From the NCBI GenBank assembly GCA_043801115.1, contig JAZDMJ010000078.1, positions 1-6,478 on the forward strand: a stretch of DNA of 6,478 nucleotides. Direction: 5' to 3'. The notes under the pieces are model-generated. The model was not told the origin of the DNA. It searched no databases and worked only from the letters and a program-made list of their open reading frames with translations. Shown one piece after another: positions 1 through 5,204 of the stretch; the stretch's first letter is position 1, and every line of letters starts with the position of its first letter. The position numbers and the translations under genes were made by a program. This DNA is from CAZHUN01 sp043801115 (GTDB taxonomy: Archaea > Iainarchaeota > Iainarchaeia > Iainarchaeales > UBA10191).

Positions 1-2
1 CA

Positions 3-620
3 GGTTCAAGTGATTGCGGGCCGGCAAGCGCGGCCATGCTTTTGACCTATTATGGGATAACGGCAGGCCCGGAAAGCGTTCGAAAGGCTATCACACGCTC
101 AAAGAAGGGAACCTTTATCGGCCAGTTGGGGCTTTTTTTGATGCAAAAAGGGTTTGAAGTTGAAATTGTCGGGTTAAATCCGGCTTTTTTCACCAAACAA
201 TCGAGAAAATTTTCTGGCAATCGCCTAATCCAGTATTTAGAAAAAGTGCGAGAACATCAAAAAAGCGCCAAAAACAAGAAAGCCTTGCTTTATTTTGTCA
301 AATTTTTGCAGGCGGGCGGAAAAATGCGAAACGAAATTCCAACCGAACAAATGATTCGAAAAGAATTGAAGGAAGGCCGCCCCGTTGGCGCTTTGTTGAC
401 TTCAAACTTTTTAAACGAAAAAAAGCCCAAAATGAACTACCATTTCAACATTATTACCGGAATTGACAGACGGCACATTTACGTGAACGACCCAGCCTGG
501 CCGCCTTTTGGAGGCCGAAAAAAGTATTCCACCAATGAATATTTGTATGCCATTCACGTGGCCGTCCGCGGAAGCTTGTTGCTGGTGCGCCCAAAAAAAG
601 GAAGGGCTTCGCACGCCTAA
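3..620 (+). CDS. C39-like cysteine peptidase (5' end outside window)
   Basis: Papain-fold cysteine peptidase of the C39/C39-like type, the fold that trims double-glycine leader peptides or cuts other small peptides. The reading frame is already open at the left edge: codons from base 3 give GSSDCGPASAAMLLTYYG, with the catalytic Cys at 15-17. The ATG at 36 lies inside the active-site helix, so it is not the start. The catalytic His is in NYHFNIITGID (441-443) and the Asp in VNDP (489-491), with the family's usual spacing. The oxyanion-hole Gln, normally about six residues before the Cys, would fall just outside the window. No membrane segment is seen in the visible part, so a link to an ABC exporter cannot be judged. 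The frame ends after a basic tail that follows a run of seven A (593-599). The kinase frame overlaps or directly follows. Substrate unknown. Confidence 0.85.
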   Translation, partial: GSSDCGPASAAMLLTYYGITAGPESVRKAITRSKKGTFIGQLGLFLMQKGFEVEIVGLNPAFFTKQSRKFSGNRLIQYLEKVREHQKSAKNKKALLYFVKFLQAGGKMRNEIPTEQMIRKELKEGRPVGALLTSNFLNEKKPKMNYHFNIITGIDRRHIYVNDPAWPPFGGRKKYSTNEYLYAIHVAVRGSLLLVRPKKGRASHA

Positions 621-1164
621 ATCCTATTTCATTGGAGGGGCTGAATGGCGCGTCCTTTCCAAACTCGCCCGAGGACACTCTTCGATGGTATACTTAGTGG
701 AAAATGGAACTCAAAAAGCCGCGCTCAAAGTGGCGCGTGCCGACTCTTCCCGCAAGTTTTGGCTGCAGAAGGAAACCGACCATTTGCGCGCCGCGAACGA
801 AGCGGGGGTGGGCCCGAAGCTCTTGGGCTGGAACGCGGAGTCGCAGGCGATTCTGATGGAATACATTGAAGGAAAAACATTCAACAAATGGCTGGAAGAA
901 GAAATTTCTCCCGCGCAGTGGAAAAAGTTCGAAACCGCGCTCTTGAAACAGGCCCGCGCGTTGGACGCTGCTGGCATCGACCACGGCCAGTTGTCCAAAC
1001 GGGGCAAAAACATTCTCGTTCGAAAAGGGCTTCCCGTGATTGTGGATTTTGAAAAAGCCTCATTGGTTCGCAAACCGCACAACGAGGGTGCGATTCAAAA
1101 TCTGCTGCATCGGAATCCAAAGTCGTGGATTGCCAAGCGCGTGAAAGAATTGAACTTGGAGTGA
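508..1164 (+). CDS. COG2112-like Ser/Thr protein kinase, start unresolved
   Basis: Small archaeal protein kinase-like protein, closest in pattern to the COG2112 predicted Ser/Thr kinases. Numbered from the ATG at 508, it shows a Gly-rich loop RGHSSMVY (55-62), the ATP-binding Lys in AALKVARA (K74, 727-729), a helix-C Glu in KETDHL, a hinge ILMEYIEGKTF, a catalytic-loop segment DHGQL (158-162) and a metal-binding VDFEKAS (D180) in place of DFG. The place of the usual catalytic Asp in HGD is taken by Gln, so catalysis should not be assumed. The start is a problem. The ATGs at 508, 535 and 547 only translate the peptidase gene in another frame, the ATG at 685 cuts the Gly loop, and no ATG, GTG or TTG lies between. 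A rare ATT start at 631, or a frameshift from the peptidase, are the alternatives. The true protein probably begins near 620-650. The C-terminus NPKSWIAKRVKE recurs at 4469-4552. Confidence 0.8.
   Translation: MEAEKSIPPMNICMPFTWPSAEACCWCAQKKEGLRTPKSYFIGGAEWRVLSKLARGHSSMVYLVENGTQKAALKVARADSSRKFWLQKETDHLRAANEAGVGPKLLGWNAESQAILMEYIEGKTFNKWLEEEISPAQWKKFETALLKQARALDAAGIDHGQLSKRGKNILVRKGLPVIVDFEKASLVRKPHNEGAIQNLLHRNPKSWIAKRVKELNLE
593..599 (+). other. A7 homopolymer, possible frameshift point
   Basis: Seven consecutive A follow CC near the 3' end of the peptidase frame. The kinase lies in the +1 frame. Removing one A here would carry the peptidase frame without a stop into the kinase (RPKKEGLRTPKSYF...). 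The run could be a slippage site, a real mutation that split a fusion, or a homopolymer sequencing error. It could also be irrelevant if the peptidase truly ends at 620. Confidence 0.4.
634..640 (+). promoter_or_regulatory. Shine-Dalgarno-like site before kinase, frame mismatch
   Basis: GGAGGGG sits 4 nt before an ATG at 645, exactly where the kinase would be expected to start. That ATG is out of the kinase frame: it opens 74 codons that do not resemble any protein. A loss of one base between 648 and about 660 would bring this start into the kinase frame (for example ATG GCG CGT CTT TCC). As the sequence stands the site either serves a rare in-frame start or is a relic. Confidence 0.35.
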
Positions 1165-1229
1165 TTGCGTTCCCGCCGATAAATGGGTCTCTATTTCTAT
1201 TGGTCAGCGAGAAAATGACTCGTCACTCG

Positions 1230-1242
1230 AGGGGCGGCCCCT
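1230..1242 (+). terminator. GC hairpin after kinase
   Basis: AGGGG, a 3-nt CGG loop, then CCCCT form a short strong stem 66 nt after the kinase stop, followed by only three T. It may end the peptidase-kinase transcript. The short T tract makes this tentative. Confidence 0.3.
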
Positions 1243-1262
1243 TTCACTGGAAGCTTGGCGTT

Positions 1263-1287
1263 AAACCAAACCCATTTATTTTGGTTT
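1263..1287 (+). promoter_or_regulatory. Inverted repeat around a TATA-like box before the glycosyltransferase
   Basis: AAACCAAA (1263-1270) and TTTGGTTT (1280-1287) are perfect 8-base inverted copies separated by 9 bases. The AT-rich stretch ATTTATTTT (1274-1282) lies about 24 nt before the ATG at 1302, roughly where a TATA box of a leaderless or short-leader transcript would be. The palindrome could be an operator that overlaps the promoter, or a hairpin. No function is shown directly. Confidence 0.4.
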
Positions 1288-1301
1288 GCCAGTTAGCCAT
1301 T

Positions 1302-2309
1302 ATGAACCCCAAAAACCCGTCTATCAAAGAGTTGTTAATGTTTAGAGATAACCATTATGACTATTTAGAGTACTTATTCAGGAAAAACTACCATTCGGAT
1401 TTGTTAAGTCGGCGTAAACTGCCCAAGTCGATTTCCGTTTCTCGCAGTGCCAGCATTGTTATTCCTGTTTTTAAGTTTCCTGATCTTCTATTTCTGACTC
1501 TTCAATCCATCCAATCCCAATCCATCATGAAGTCCAAAAAGGACGAGATAGAGGTCGTTATTGTAGACGACAATGGGAATAAAGAATTGGCCGAATGGGT
1601 GAACCATTTAGACTTCGACTTCCGAATAATCTATTTGAAAAATAAGCAAAATATGGGGATTTCCGCGAGTCGAAATAAGGGTCTGAAAAAGGCTTCCAAC
1701 GAGATTGTTTTCTTTCTTGATTCCGATGTTTTGCTTGACCGAGATTTTCTATTTGAGCACCTGGCTAGACATGAATTGTTCGACAATATCATCACTTTTT
1801 CCTTGAAACACAACGTGGAATATGAAAAATCAAAGCTTGAAAAACTTTCTCAGCAGATTTCCCGCGGCATTTCCCTTACAAATAAAGGGTGGGATGATTT
1901 CCGTTATTTTAAGGATATGCGCGATTTTTACACGCCGAGCAGGCCAAAGACGCCTTCCCCTACCCGCCTGTTGCACCAAACGGCTTATCTCAAACAGTTT
2001 GGAAATTTTCGAGAAATTCATGGAATTACTCTTGCGAACACAGTAGTTGGTCATAACATAGTAGTCTCTACCCGAACGGCAAGGACGATTGGCGGTTTTT
2101 GCGAAAAATTCAAAAGTTGGGGTCTCGAAGACACAGAATTTTCGGCGAGAGCAATTGCATCAGGCCTTTTTGTGATTCCTTGCCTTTCTACAAGCTTGCT
2201 CTGTGTGAATCATAAGCCGCGTCGATTGAATGAGAACATCATTTGCAGTCTCGAAAAGAATTACAAAATATATTCAAAAATTTTGAATACGCCTTTGGGC
2301 TGTGATTGA
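1302..2309 (+). CDS. Family 2 (GT-A fold) glycosyltransferase
   Basis: Transfers a sugar from a nucleotide-sugar donor, probably to a cell-surface glycan, glycolipid or glycoprotein. Numbered from the ATG at 1302 (335 aa): first strand SIVIPVF near residue 51, VIVDDNGN (DD at 89-90), NMGISASRNKG, then FFLDSDVLL with the metal-binding DSD at 140-142. Near the C-terminus GGF followed by WGLEDTEF (W273, E276, D277) matches the Glyco_transf_7C/galactosyltransferase-type catalytic segment. About 130 residues separate these parts and may hold acceptor specificity. No membrane segment is visible. The frame is open upstream to 1125, but that extension (59 residues) reads kinase-gene sequence and the intergenic hairpin, so 1302 is the better start; 1338 is another option. 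The last 8 bases overlap the methyltransferase start, which implies cotranscription. One line inside the gene (1621-1680) is 33% GC against 57% in kinase line 901-960. Confidence 0.85.
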   Translation: MNPKNPSIKELLMFRDNHYDYLEYLFRKNYHSDLLSRRKLPKSISVSRSASIVIPVFKFPDLLFLTLQSIQSQSIMKSKKDEIEVVIVDDNGNKELAEWVNHLDFDFRIIYLKNKQNMGISASRNKGLKKASNEIVFFLDSDVLLDRDFLFEHLARHELFDNIITFSLKHNVEYEKSKLEKLSQQISRGISLTNKGWDDFRYFKDMRDFYTPSRPKTPSPTRLLHQTAYLKQFGNFREIHGITLANTVVGHNIVVSTRTARTIGGFCEKFKSWGLEDTEFSARAIASGLFVIPCLSTSLLCVNHKPRRLNENIICSLEKNYKIYSKILNTPLGCD

Positions 2310-3066
2310 CTTGTTTCAGACCATTGGAAAAACAAAAGCCCAGTTGGAAAATTGGCCGCTCGACAAAGAGTTTCAGCTTTTTCGAAGGAAAAACTCCGAG
2401 AAAGCGATGATTCAAGAAATGATTGGGAGTGTAGTTAGGAAACGGTTCTGGAAGCGCGCTGTTGAAATTGGCGGAAATTTCCTATGTGCTTATTCTTCTC
2501 AGGTCGGAAAAATATGTATTGTGGAAAAAGACAAAGTTCGGGCGAAAACATTCCAGAAGACGGCGCCCCAAAATGCGGAAATTGTAAACAGTTCCTGGCA
2601 ACGATTTTTTCCAAATAAACACTATGACCTTGCAGTACTTGCTCATTCCGTTTGCTACTTTCATCCAAACAACCGGAAAAGGCAATTGGAAAAGCTTTTT
2701 TCTTGCATGAGGAAAGGCGGAAAAATCTTGATCGTCACGAACGCTCTGAGTGGAGACTACCTTTCATTAAAGCATTTCTTTTATTCCAAAAATAATTGGA
2801 ATGGCTTCCTTCGCAACAACACGTTTCTTTATATACTCAACTTTTTTGTGGAAAAGCCAGTCTCCATTTCAGTCAGTCAATTCCGTGCCACAATCAAGGC
2901 CAAGGATGGGGAAGAGATGCTTAAAAAGCTGGAATTCCTCTTCGGATATGAACGACAACACTACGCGCTTCGAAGGAAGCAGATTCTTAAATTTTTGAGG
3001 CAAAACCAGATGGATACGCGTTTTTCGCTAGACAATTCCATCTTCGTGATTCAAAAGAATGTCTAA
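2302..3066 (+). CDS. Class I SAM-dependent methyltransferase-like protein
   Basis: Rossmann-fold methyltransferase-like protein of 254 aa, starting at a GTG that overlaps the end of the glycosyltransferase (TGTGATTGA), so translation is probably coupled. Residues 53-59 give the motif I region AVEIGGN, an altered EIGxGxG in which the later Gly residues are missing. VEKD (74-77) fits the acidic ribose-binding position, HYDLAVLAHSVCYF (D109) fits strand 4, and MRKGGKILIVTNA (139 onward) fits motif III before strand 5. The C-terminal third (SVSQFRATIKAKDGEE...) looks like a substrate-binding cap. An N-terminal ~50 residue helical segment precedes the fold. Together with the glycosyltransferase, a role in decorating a glycan or lipid is likely, but the substrate cannot be read from the sequence. 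The altered SAM loop leaves activity open. It ends 4 bases inside the convergent NUDIX gene. Confidence 0.7.
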   Translation: MIDLFQTIGKTKAQLENWPLDKEFQLFRRKNSEKAMIQEMIGSVVRKRFWKRAVEIGGNFLCAYSSQVGKICIVEKDKVRAKTFQKTAPQNAEIVNSSWQRFFPNKHYDLAVLAHSVCYFHPNNRKRQLEKLFSCMRKGGKILIVTNALSGDYLSLKHFFYSKNNWNGFLRNNTFLYILNFFVEKPVSISVSQFRATIKAKDGEEMLKKLEFLFGYERQHYALRRKQILKFLRQNQMDTRFSLDNSIFVIQKNV

Positions 3067-3530
3067 AAATTTTCCTCAAAAAAGACATTGATGGCAAGGT
3101 CGTGGTATGATTTGAGAATTTCGCCTTTTCTAAGCCATTGAATGTCCACCACTTCCCTGTTTTTTTGAAATTTCCACGATGAAACATTTTTTGGCGCGCA
3201 TAGCACAGGGATAACAAAGCAGTGGCTCTTCATGTTGCCGTCATCGCAGATGTAGGTTACAATTGGAGACAAAATTTTCTTGGCCCTCACTTTCAAACTA
3301 ATTTCTTCCAATACTTCTCGTTCGGCCGCCTTTTCAATGCTTTCACCGAACTCAATCTTGCCTCCTGGAAATTCGAGCCACGGGACTCGTTGTTCTACTT
3401 CGACTTTCTTTCCTCTGATGAGAAACCACGCTTTGACAGGTTTGAAATATTTGGAATTCCTTCGGATGACCAAAAACTTATTATTGTGTGTGATTATACT
3501 CGCTACAACCGATAGAATCCTTTCGTTCAT
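3063..3530 (-). CDS. NUDIX hydrolase
   Basis: Hydrolyses a nucleoside diphosphate linked to another moiety, such as a damaged NTP, NDP-sugar or ADP-ribose. The 155-aa protein carries the NUDIX box at residues 57-79: G57, five residues, E63, seven residues, then REVLEEISL. The usual Gly of REUXEEXGU is Ser78, while all four catalytic acidic or basic positions are kept. The segment between the first strand (KFLVIRRN) and the box is longer than usual, with a basic stretch KAWFLIRGKKVEVEQ that may shape the substrate pocket. Start ATG at 3530 gives the standard N-terminal strand SVVASII. A TTTATATT box centred about 30 nt upstream suggests a leaderless transcript. The stop overlaps the methyltransferase stop by 4 bases tail to tail. 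Placement next to a glycosyltransferase makes an NDP-sugar substrate possible, but that is a guess. Confidence 0.88.
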   Translation of the reverse strand: MNERILSVVASIITHNNKFLVIRRNSKYFKPVKAWFLIRGKKVEVEQRVPWLEFPGGKIEFGESIEKAAEREVLEEISLKVRAKKILSPIVTYICDDGNMKSHCFVIPVLCAPKNVSSWKFQKNREVVDIQWLRKGEILKSYHDLAINVFFEENF

Positions 3531-3537
3531 GAATAGA

Positions 3538-3544
3538 GTATAAT
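3538..3544 (+). promoter_or_regulatory. TATA-like box for the NDK-like gene
   Basis: GTATAAT is centred about 36 nt before the ATG at 3577. An archaeal start site would then fall near 3567, leaving a leader of roughly 10 nt that contains GGGG. Position fits; the match is only moderate. Confidence 0.3.
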
Positions 3545-3556
3545 CATTGAGTTAAG

Positions 3557-3564
3557 AATATAAA
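3557..3564 (-). promoter_or_regulatory. TATA box for the NUDIX gene
   Basis: On the minus strand this reads TTTATATT, a close match to the archaeal TATA consensus, centred about 30 nt before the ATG at 3530. It predicts a leaderless NUDIX mRNA. The site lies only about 13 nt before the plus-strand ATG, too near to drive that gene. Confidence 0.5.
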
Positions 3565-3576
3565 GTTGGGGTTGCC

Positions 3577-4470
3577 ATGAAAAAAACATTAAAGAAAATC
3601 ATCGACCGGAGGAAAAGTGGTCTGTCTAGAGATGCGGCCAATATGGAAACCATTGCAGAGAACCTTCACAAGTTGAAAAAGACTGGCTCCATCGAATATT
3701 TGCAAAACCTTGCCCGTAAAGTCTATCCTTTGGGCTTTTTAAGACTTGGAAAAACGCACCCCATAAAAATCGTTCAATTCGTTTCCCAAAAAGTCAAGAG
3801 AAAAGCCATTTCCGAAACATTCCTGAATCCCCAAAAGCCGCTCGGCTTGCTTGTGGTCAACCCTGAAATGTACGGCGAATTGCCTAAAATTCGAAACTTC
3901 TTGGAGAATAAAGGGTTTCATGCAATCCACCTGAAACGGTTCCAATACACTCCTTCTCTCATTTCGAAAATCTATGGAAAGGAGATTTTTGACCTTCCTG
4001 ACTTTCCAATACGAACTTCGCTGCTCGAATCTGGTATCTCGGTTGCGGTTGTGCTCGAAGTCCCCAAATTGTCAAAAGCGATTTCGGAATCGAAATGGTT
4101 GAATCATCTGAGAAGGAAAAATCCCAAAAATTATGAGGAAACAATTCGGCGCCTCCAACTTGAAGGCCCCCAGTTTGTATTGTCCGAGCTACTCAAAGGT
4201 CCATTGACTGAATTGCGGGAGGGAACGATTCGTTCCGACATTGTCGACCGATATTACCAGGAAAAGGGGTTCTATGTACATTCGGACCATTTCAAAAAGC
4301 TGGATCAATTTGGCTTTTTGGCCAAAACCGATGTCCCCCTTCGACATATTTTGAGTGGAGTGCATTCCCCGAAAAACAGCCAAGAACTTTTCAAGGATGC
4401 CGCTTCCCTTTTTTCCATGCACGACCTGAAACTAATCCGAAGAAAAGCGGCAAAGCTCAAACTTGGCTGA
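3577..4470 (+). CDS. Nucleoside diphosphate kinase-like protein with altered active site
   Basis: 297 aa. Residues ~90-290 follow the order of segments in nucleoside diphosphate kinases. LLVVNPEMY (N95-P96-E97) stands where NDK has IKPD, followed by a helix and KGFHAIHLKRFQYTP. Then come DFPIRTSLLESGISVAVVLE (like FFPGLVKYMNSGPVVAMVWEG), REGTIRSDI (216-222, like GTIRGDF) and RHILSGVHSPKNSQE (256 onward, like RNIIHGSDSVESAE). In that last alignment the phosphorylated His becomes Ser260 and the conserved Asp becomes His263; the phosphate-binding Lys near the start becomes Asn95. About 30 extra residues sit between GTIRSDI and the active-site loop. The first ~90 residues are a basic helical extension not recognised. 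It is thus probably a non-catalytic NDK-fold protein, perhaps a nucleotide sensor or a regulator. The start ATG at 3577 is the first in frame. The stop abuts the kinase remnant. Low GC (33% in 4081-4140). Confidence 0.6.
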   Translation: MKKTLKKIIDRRKSGLSRDAANMETIAENLHKLKKTGSIEYLQNLARKVYPLGFLRLGKTHPIKIVQFVSQKVKRKAISETFLNPQKPLGLLVVNPEMYGELPKIRNFLENKGFHAIHLKRFQYTPSLISKIYGKEIFDLPDFPIRTSLLESGISVAVVLEVPKLSKAISESKWLNHLRRKNPKNYEETIRRLQLEGPQFVLSELLKGPLTELREGTIRSDIVDRYYQEKGFYVHSDHFKKLDQFGFLAKTDVPLRHILSGVHSPKNSQELFKDAASLFSMHDLKLIRRKAAKLKLG

Positions 4471-4552
4471 GGGCGCCGTGCGCAACTTGCTGTACAATAA
4501 TCCGAAGTCGTGGATTGTGAAGTGCGTGAAAGAAATCCGTGCAGGTTCATGA
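4469..4552 (+). pseudogene. 3' remnant of a second COG2112 kinase
   Basis: The frame starting with GAG at 4469 gives EGAVRNLLYNNPKSWIVK and then CVKEIRAGS and a stop. The intact kinase ends EGAIQNLLHRNPKSWIAK then RVKELNLE. Without gaps, 4469-4534 matches 1084-1149 at 49 of 66 bases and 16 of 22 residues. It includes 13 identical bases (AAGTCGTGGATTG, 4505-4517 and 1120-1132) and 11 more (GCGTGAAAGAA). Homology begins at the stop codon of the NDK-like gene, in a different frame, and the rest of a kinase is missing, so this is a decapitated gene end and not a working gene. Its stop overlaps the tail of the convergent winged-helix gene by 4 bases, the arrangement expected of an original kinase gene end at this site. 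Confidence 0.8.
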
Positions 4553-4804
4553 TTCGAACAGGATGCGTTCGATTTCTTGTTTTTTGGAAACATTGAGCGA
4601 GACGTGCAGGCCGTACCCTGTCGGCTTTTCGACCAGGATTCCTTCGCGAACGAGTTCTTTGATTTCGCTTTTGACGTCTTTCCATAGTTCTTTCAGAAAT
4701 CCTTTGGGCAAATTTTCGATTGCCGTGTGCTTTCCACCCCACCAATGATGGCGTGCCATCTTGTACAAGAGCCGCTTTCGAATCTCGAACGGAGAAAGTT
4801 TCAT
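4547..4804 (-). CDS. Small winged-helix-like conserved archaeal protein
   Basis: 85 aa, unknown function. The N-terminal helix (KLSPFEIRKRLLYKM) is followed by an aromatic, His-rich turn ARHHWWGGKHTAIENLPKG, then a helix FLKELWKDVKSEIKELVREG and a likely beta wing ILVEKPTGYGLHVSLN, and a last helix. This order resembles a compact winged helix, with the conserved GYG wing turn and a Trp-Gly-Gly-Lys-His-Thr turn that may be the family signature. It could bind nucleic acid or ribosomal RNA; the sequence does not decide. ATG at 4804 is preceded about 27 nt upstream by the central TATA-like element, so the mRNA is probably leaderless. Its 3' end overlaps the kinase remnant by 4 bases. Confidence 0.75.
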   Translation of the reverse strand: MKLSPFEIRKRLLYKMARHHWWGGKHTAIENLPKGFLKELWKDVKSEIKELVREGILVEKPTGYGLHVSLNVSKKQEIERILFES

Positions 4805-4827
4805 TTTTTGAAACAGAAAGAGTCAAC

Positions 4828-4835
4828 TATTTAAA
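4828..4835. promoter_or_regulatory. Shared TATA-like element of a divergent promoter
   Basis: TATTTAAA (TTTAAATA on the other strand) is centred about 28 nt from both divergent start codons, at 4804 (minus) and 4860 (plus), in a 55-nt spacer. It is the only TATA-like sequence between them, so one TBP site probably serves two leaderless transcripts. A GGAGGG at 4841-4846 lies upstream of the plus start but 13 nt from the ATG, further than usual, so it may not act as a Shine-Dalgarno site. Confidence 0.5.
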
Positions 4836-4859
4836 CTCTTGGAGGGTAGTTTTCCATTG

Positions 4860-5189
4860 ATGGAAAGCAAATCAATGCTGTTGCAATTGTTGGGCGACTA
4901 TCCGATTGTCCGCGTGTTGGACTTTCTGCTCGAAAACGACGTGTTCGACTATTCGAAGAAGGACGTTTGCCGGAACGCCAATGTCTCATGGAACACGCTC
5001 GAAACATTTTGGAAGCAATTGGAAGAAAAGTCGCTGGTCGTTCCGACGCGAAAAGTGGGAAAGGCGCAGTTGTACAAGCTCGACACGTCCAATCCGGTCG
5101 TGCAAAAACTGGCCGAAGTCGACAAGGCATTGGTTCAGCAGTCGATGTCCAAAGTAGGACGAAAGAAAGCAAAAGTGCTCGCCAAGTAA
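4860..5189 (+). CDS. Winged helix-turn-helix DNA-binding protein
   Basis: 109 aa from the ATG at 4860. Helix 1 MLLQLLGDYPIVRVLDFLLE resembles the opening of many archaeal wHTH regulators. It is followed by FDYSKKDVCRNANVSWNTLE, with the HTH turn and recognition helix VSWNTLETFWKQLEEK, and then LVVPTRKVGKAQLYKLD as a wing ending in the typical LYKLDTSNPVVQKL. The C-terminus is a basic tail (KVGRKKAKVLAK) that may add DNA contacts. In-frame TTG codons at 4839 and 4857 are alternative starts; the ATG is favoured because the TATA-like element is centred 28 nt upstream. Divergent from the small winged-helix-like gene and convergent with the histone-like gene, 15 nt away. Its targets are unknown; regulation of its own divergent promoter is plausible. 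Confidence 0.8.
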   Translation: MESKSMLLQLLGDYPIVRVLDFLLENDVFDYSKKDVCRNANVSWNTLETFWKQLEEKSLVVPTRKVGKAQLYKLDTSNPVVQKLAEVDKALVQQSMSKVGRKKAKVLAK

Positions 5190-5204
5190 ACGGAAGCTTT
5201 AGTC

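Noticed and set aside
645..869. Plus-strand frame with a good GGAGGGG ribosome site and ATG
   Set aside because: Its translation has no recognisable pattern, while the frame beside it carries the kinase Gly loop and ATP-binding Lys. The start signal is more likely a kinase start displaced by one base.
1125..1301. N-terminal extension of the glycosyltransferase from a GTG at 1125
   Set aside because: It reads kinase 3' coding sequence and the intergenic hairpin in another frame, and family 2 enzymes do not need it. ATG 1302 is preferred.
3222..3543. Plus-strand open frames opposite the NUDIX gene
   Set aside because: Antisense shadows; the minus strand has a complete NUDIX box.
4544..4560. 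tRNA T-loop-like GTTCGAATC on the minus strand, considered as an attachment site beside the kinase remnant
   Set aside because: It encodes the last codons of the small winged-helix-like protein, and no acceptor or anticodon stem pairs around it.
4305..4826. 173-codon minus-strand open frame
   Set aside because: It lies across the NDK-like gene, the kinase remnant and the small winged-helix gene, is rich in Arg and Ser as antisense frames are, and has no family pattern.
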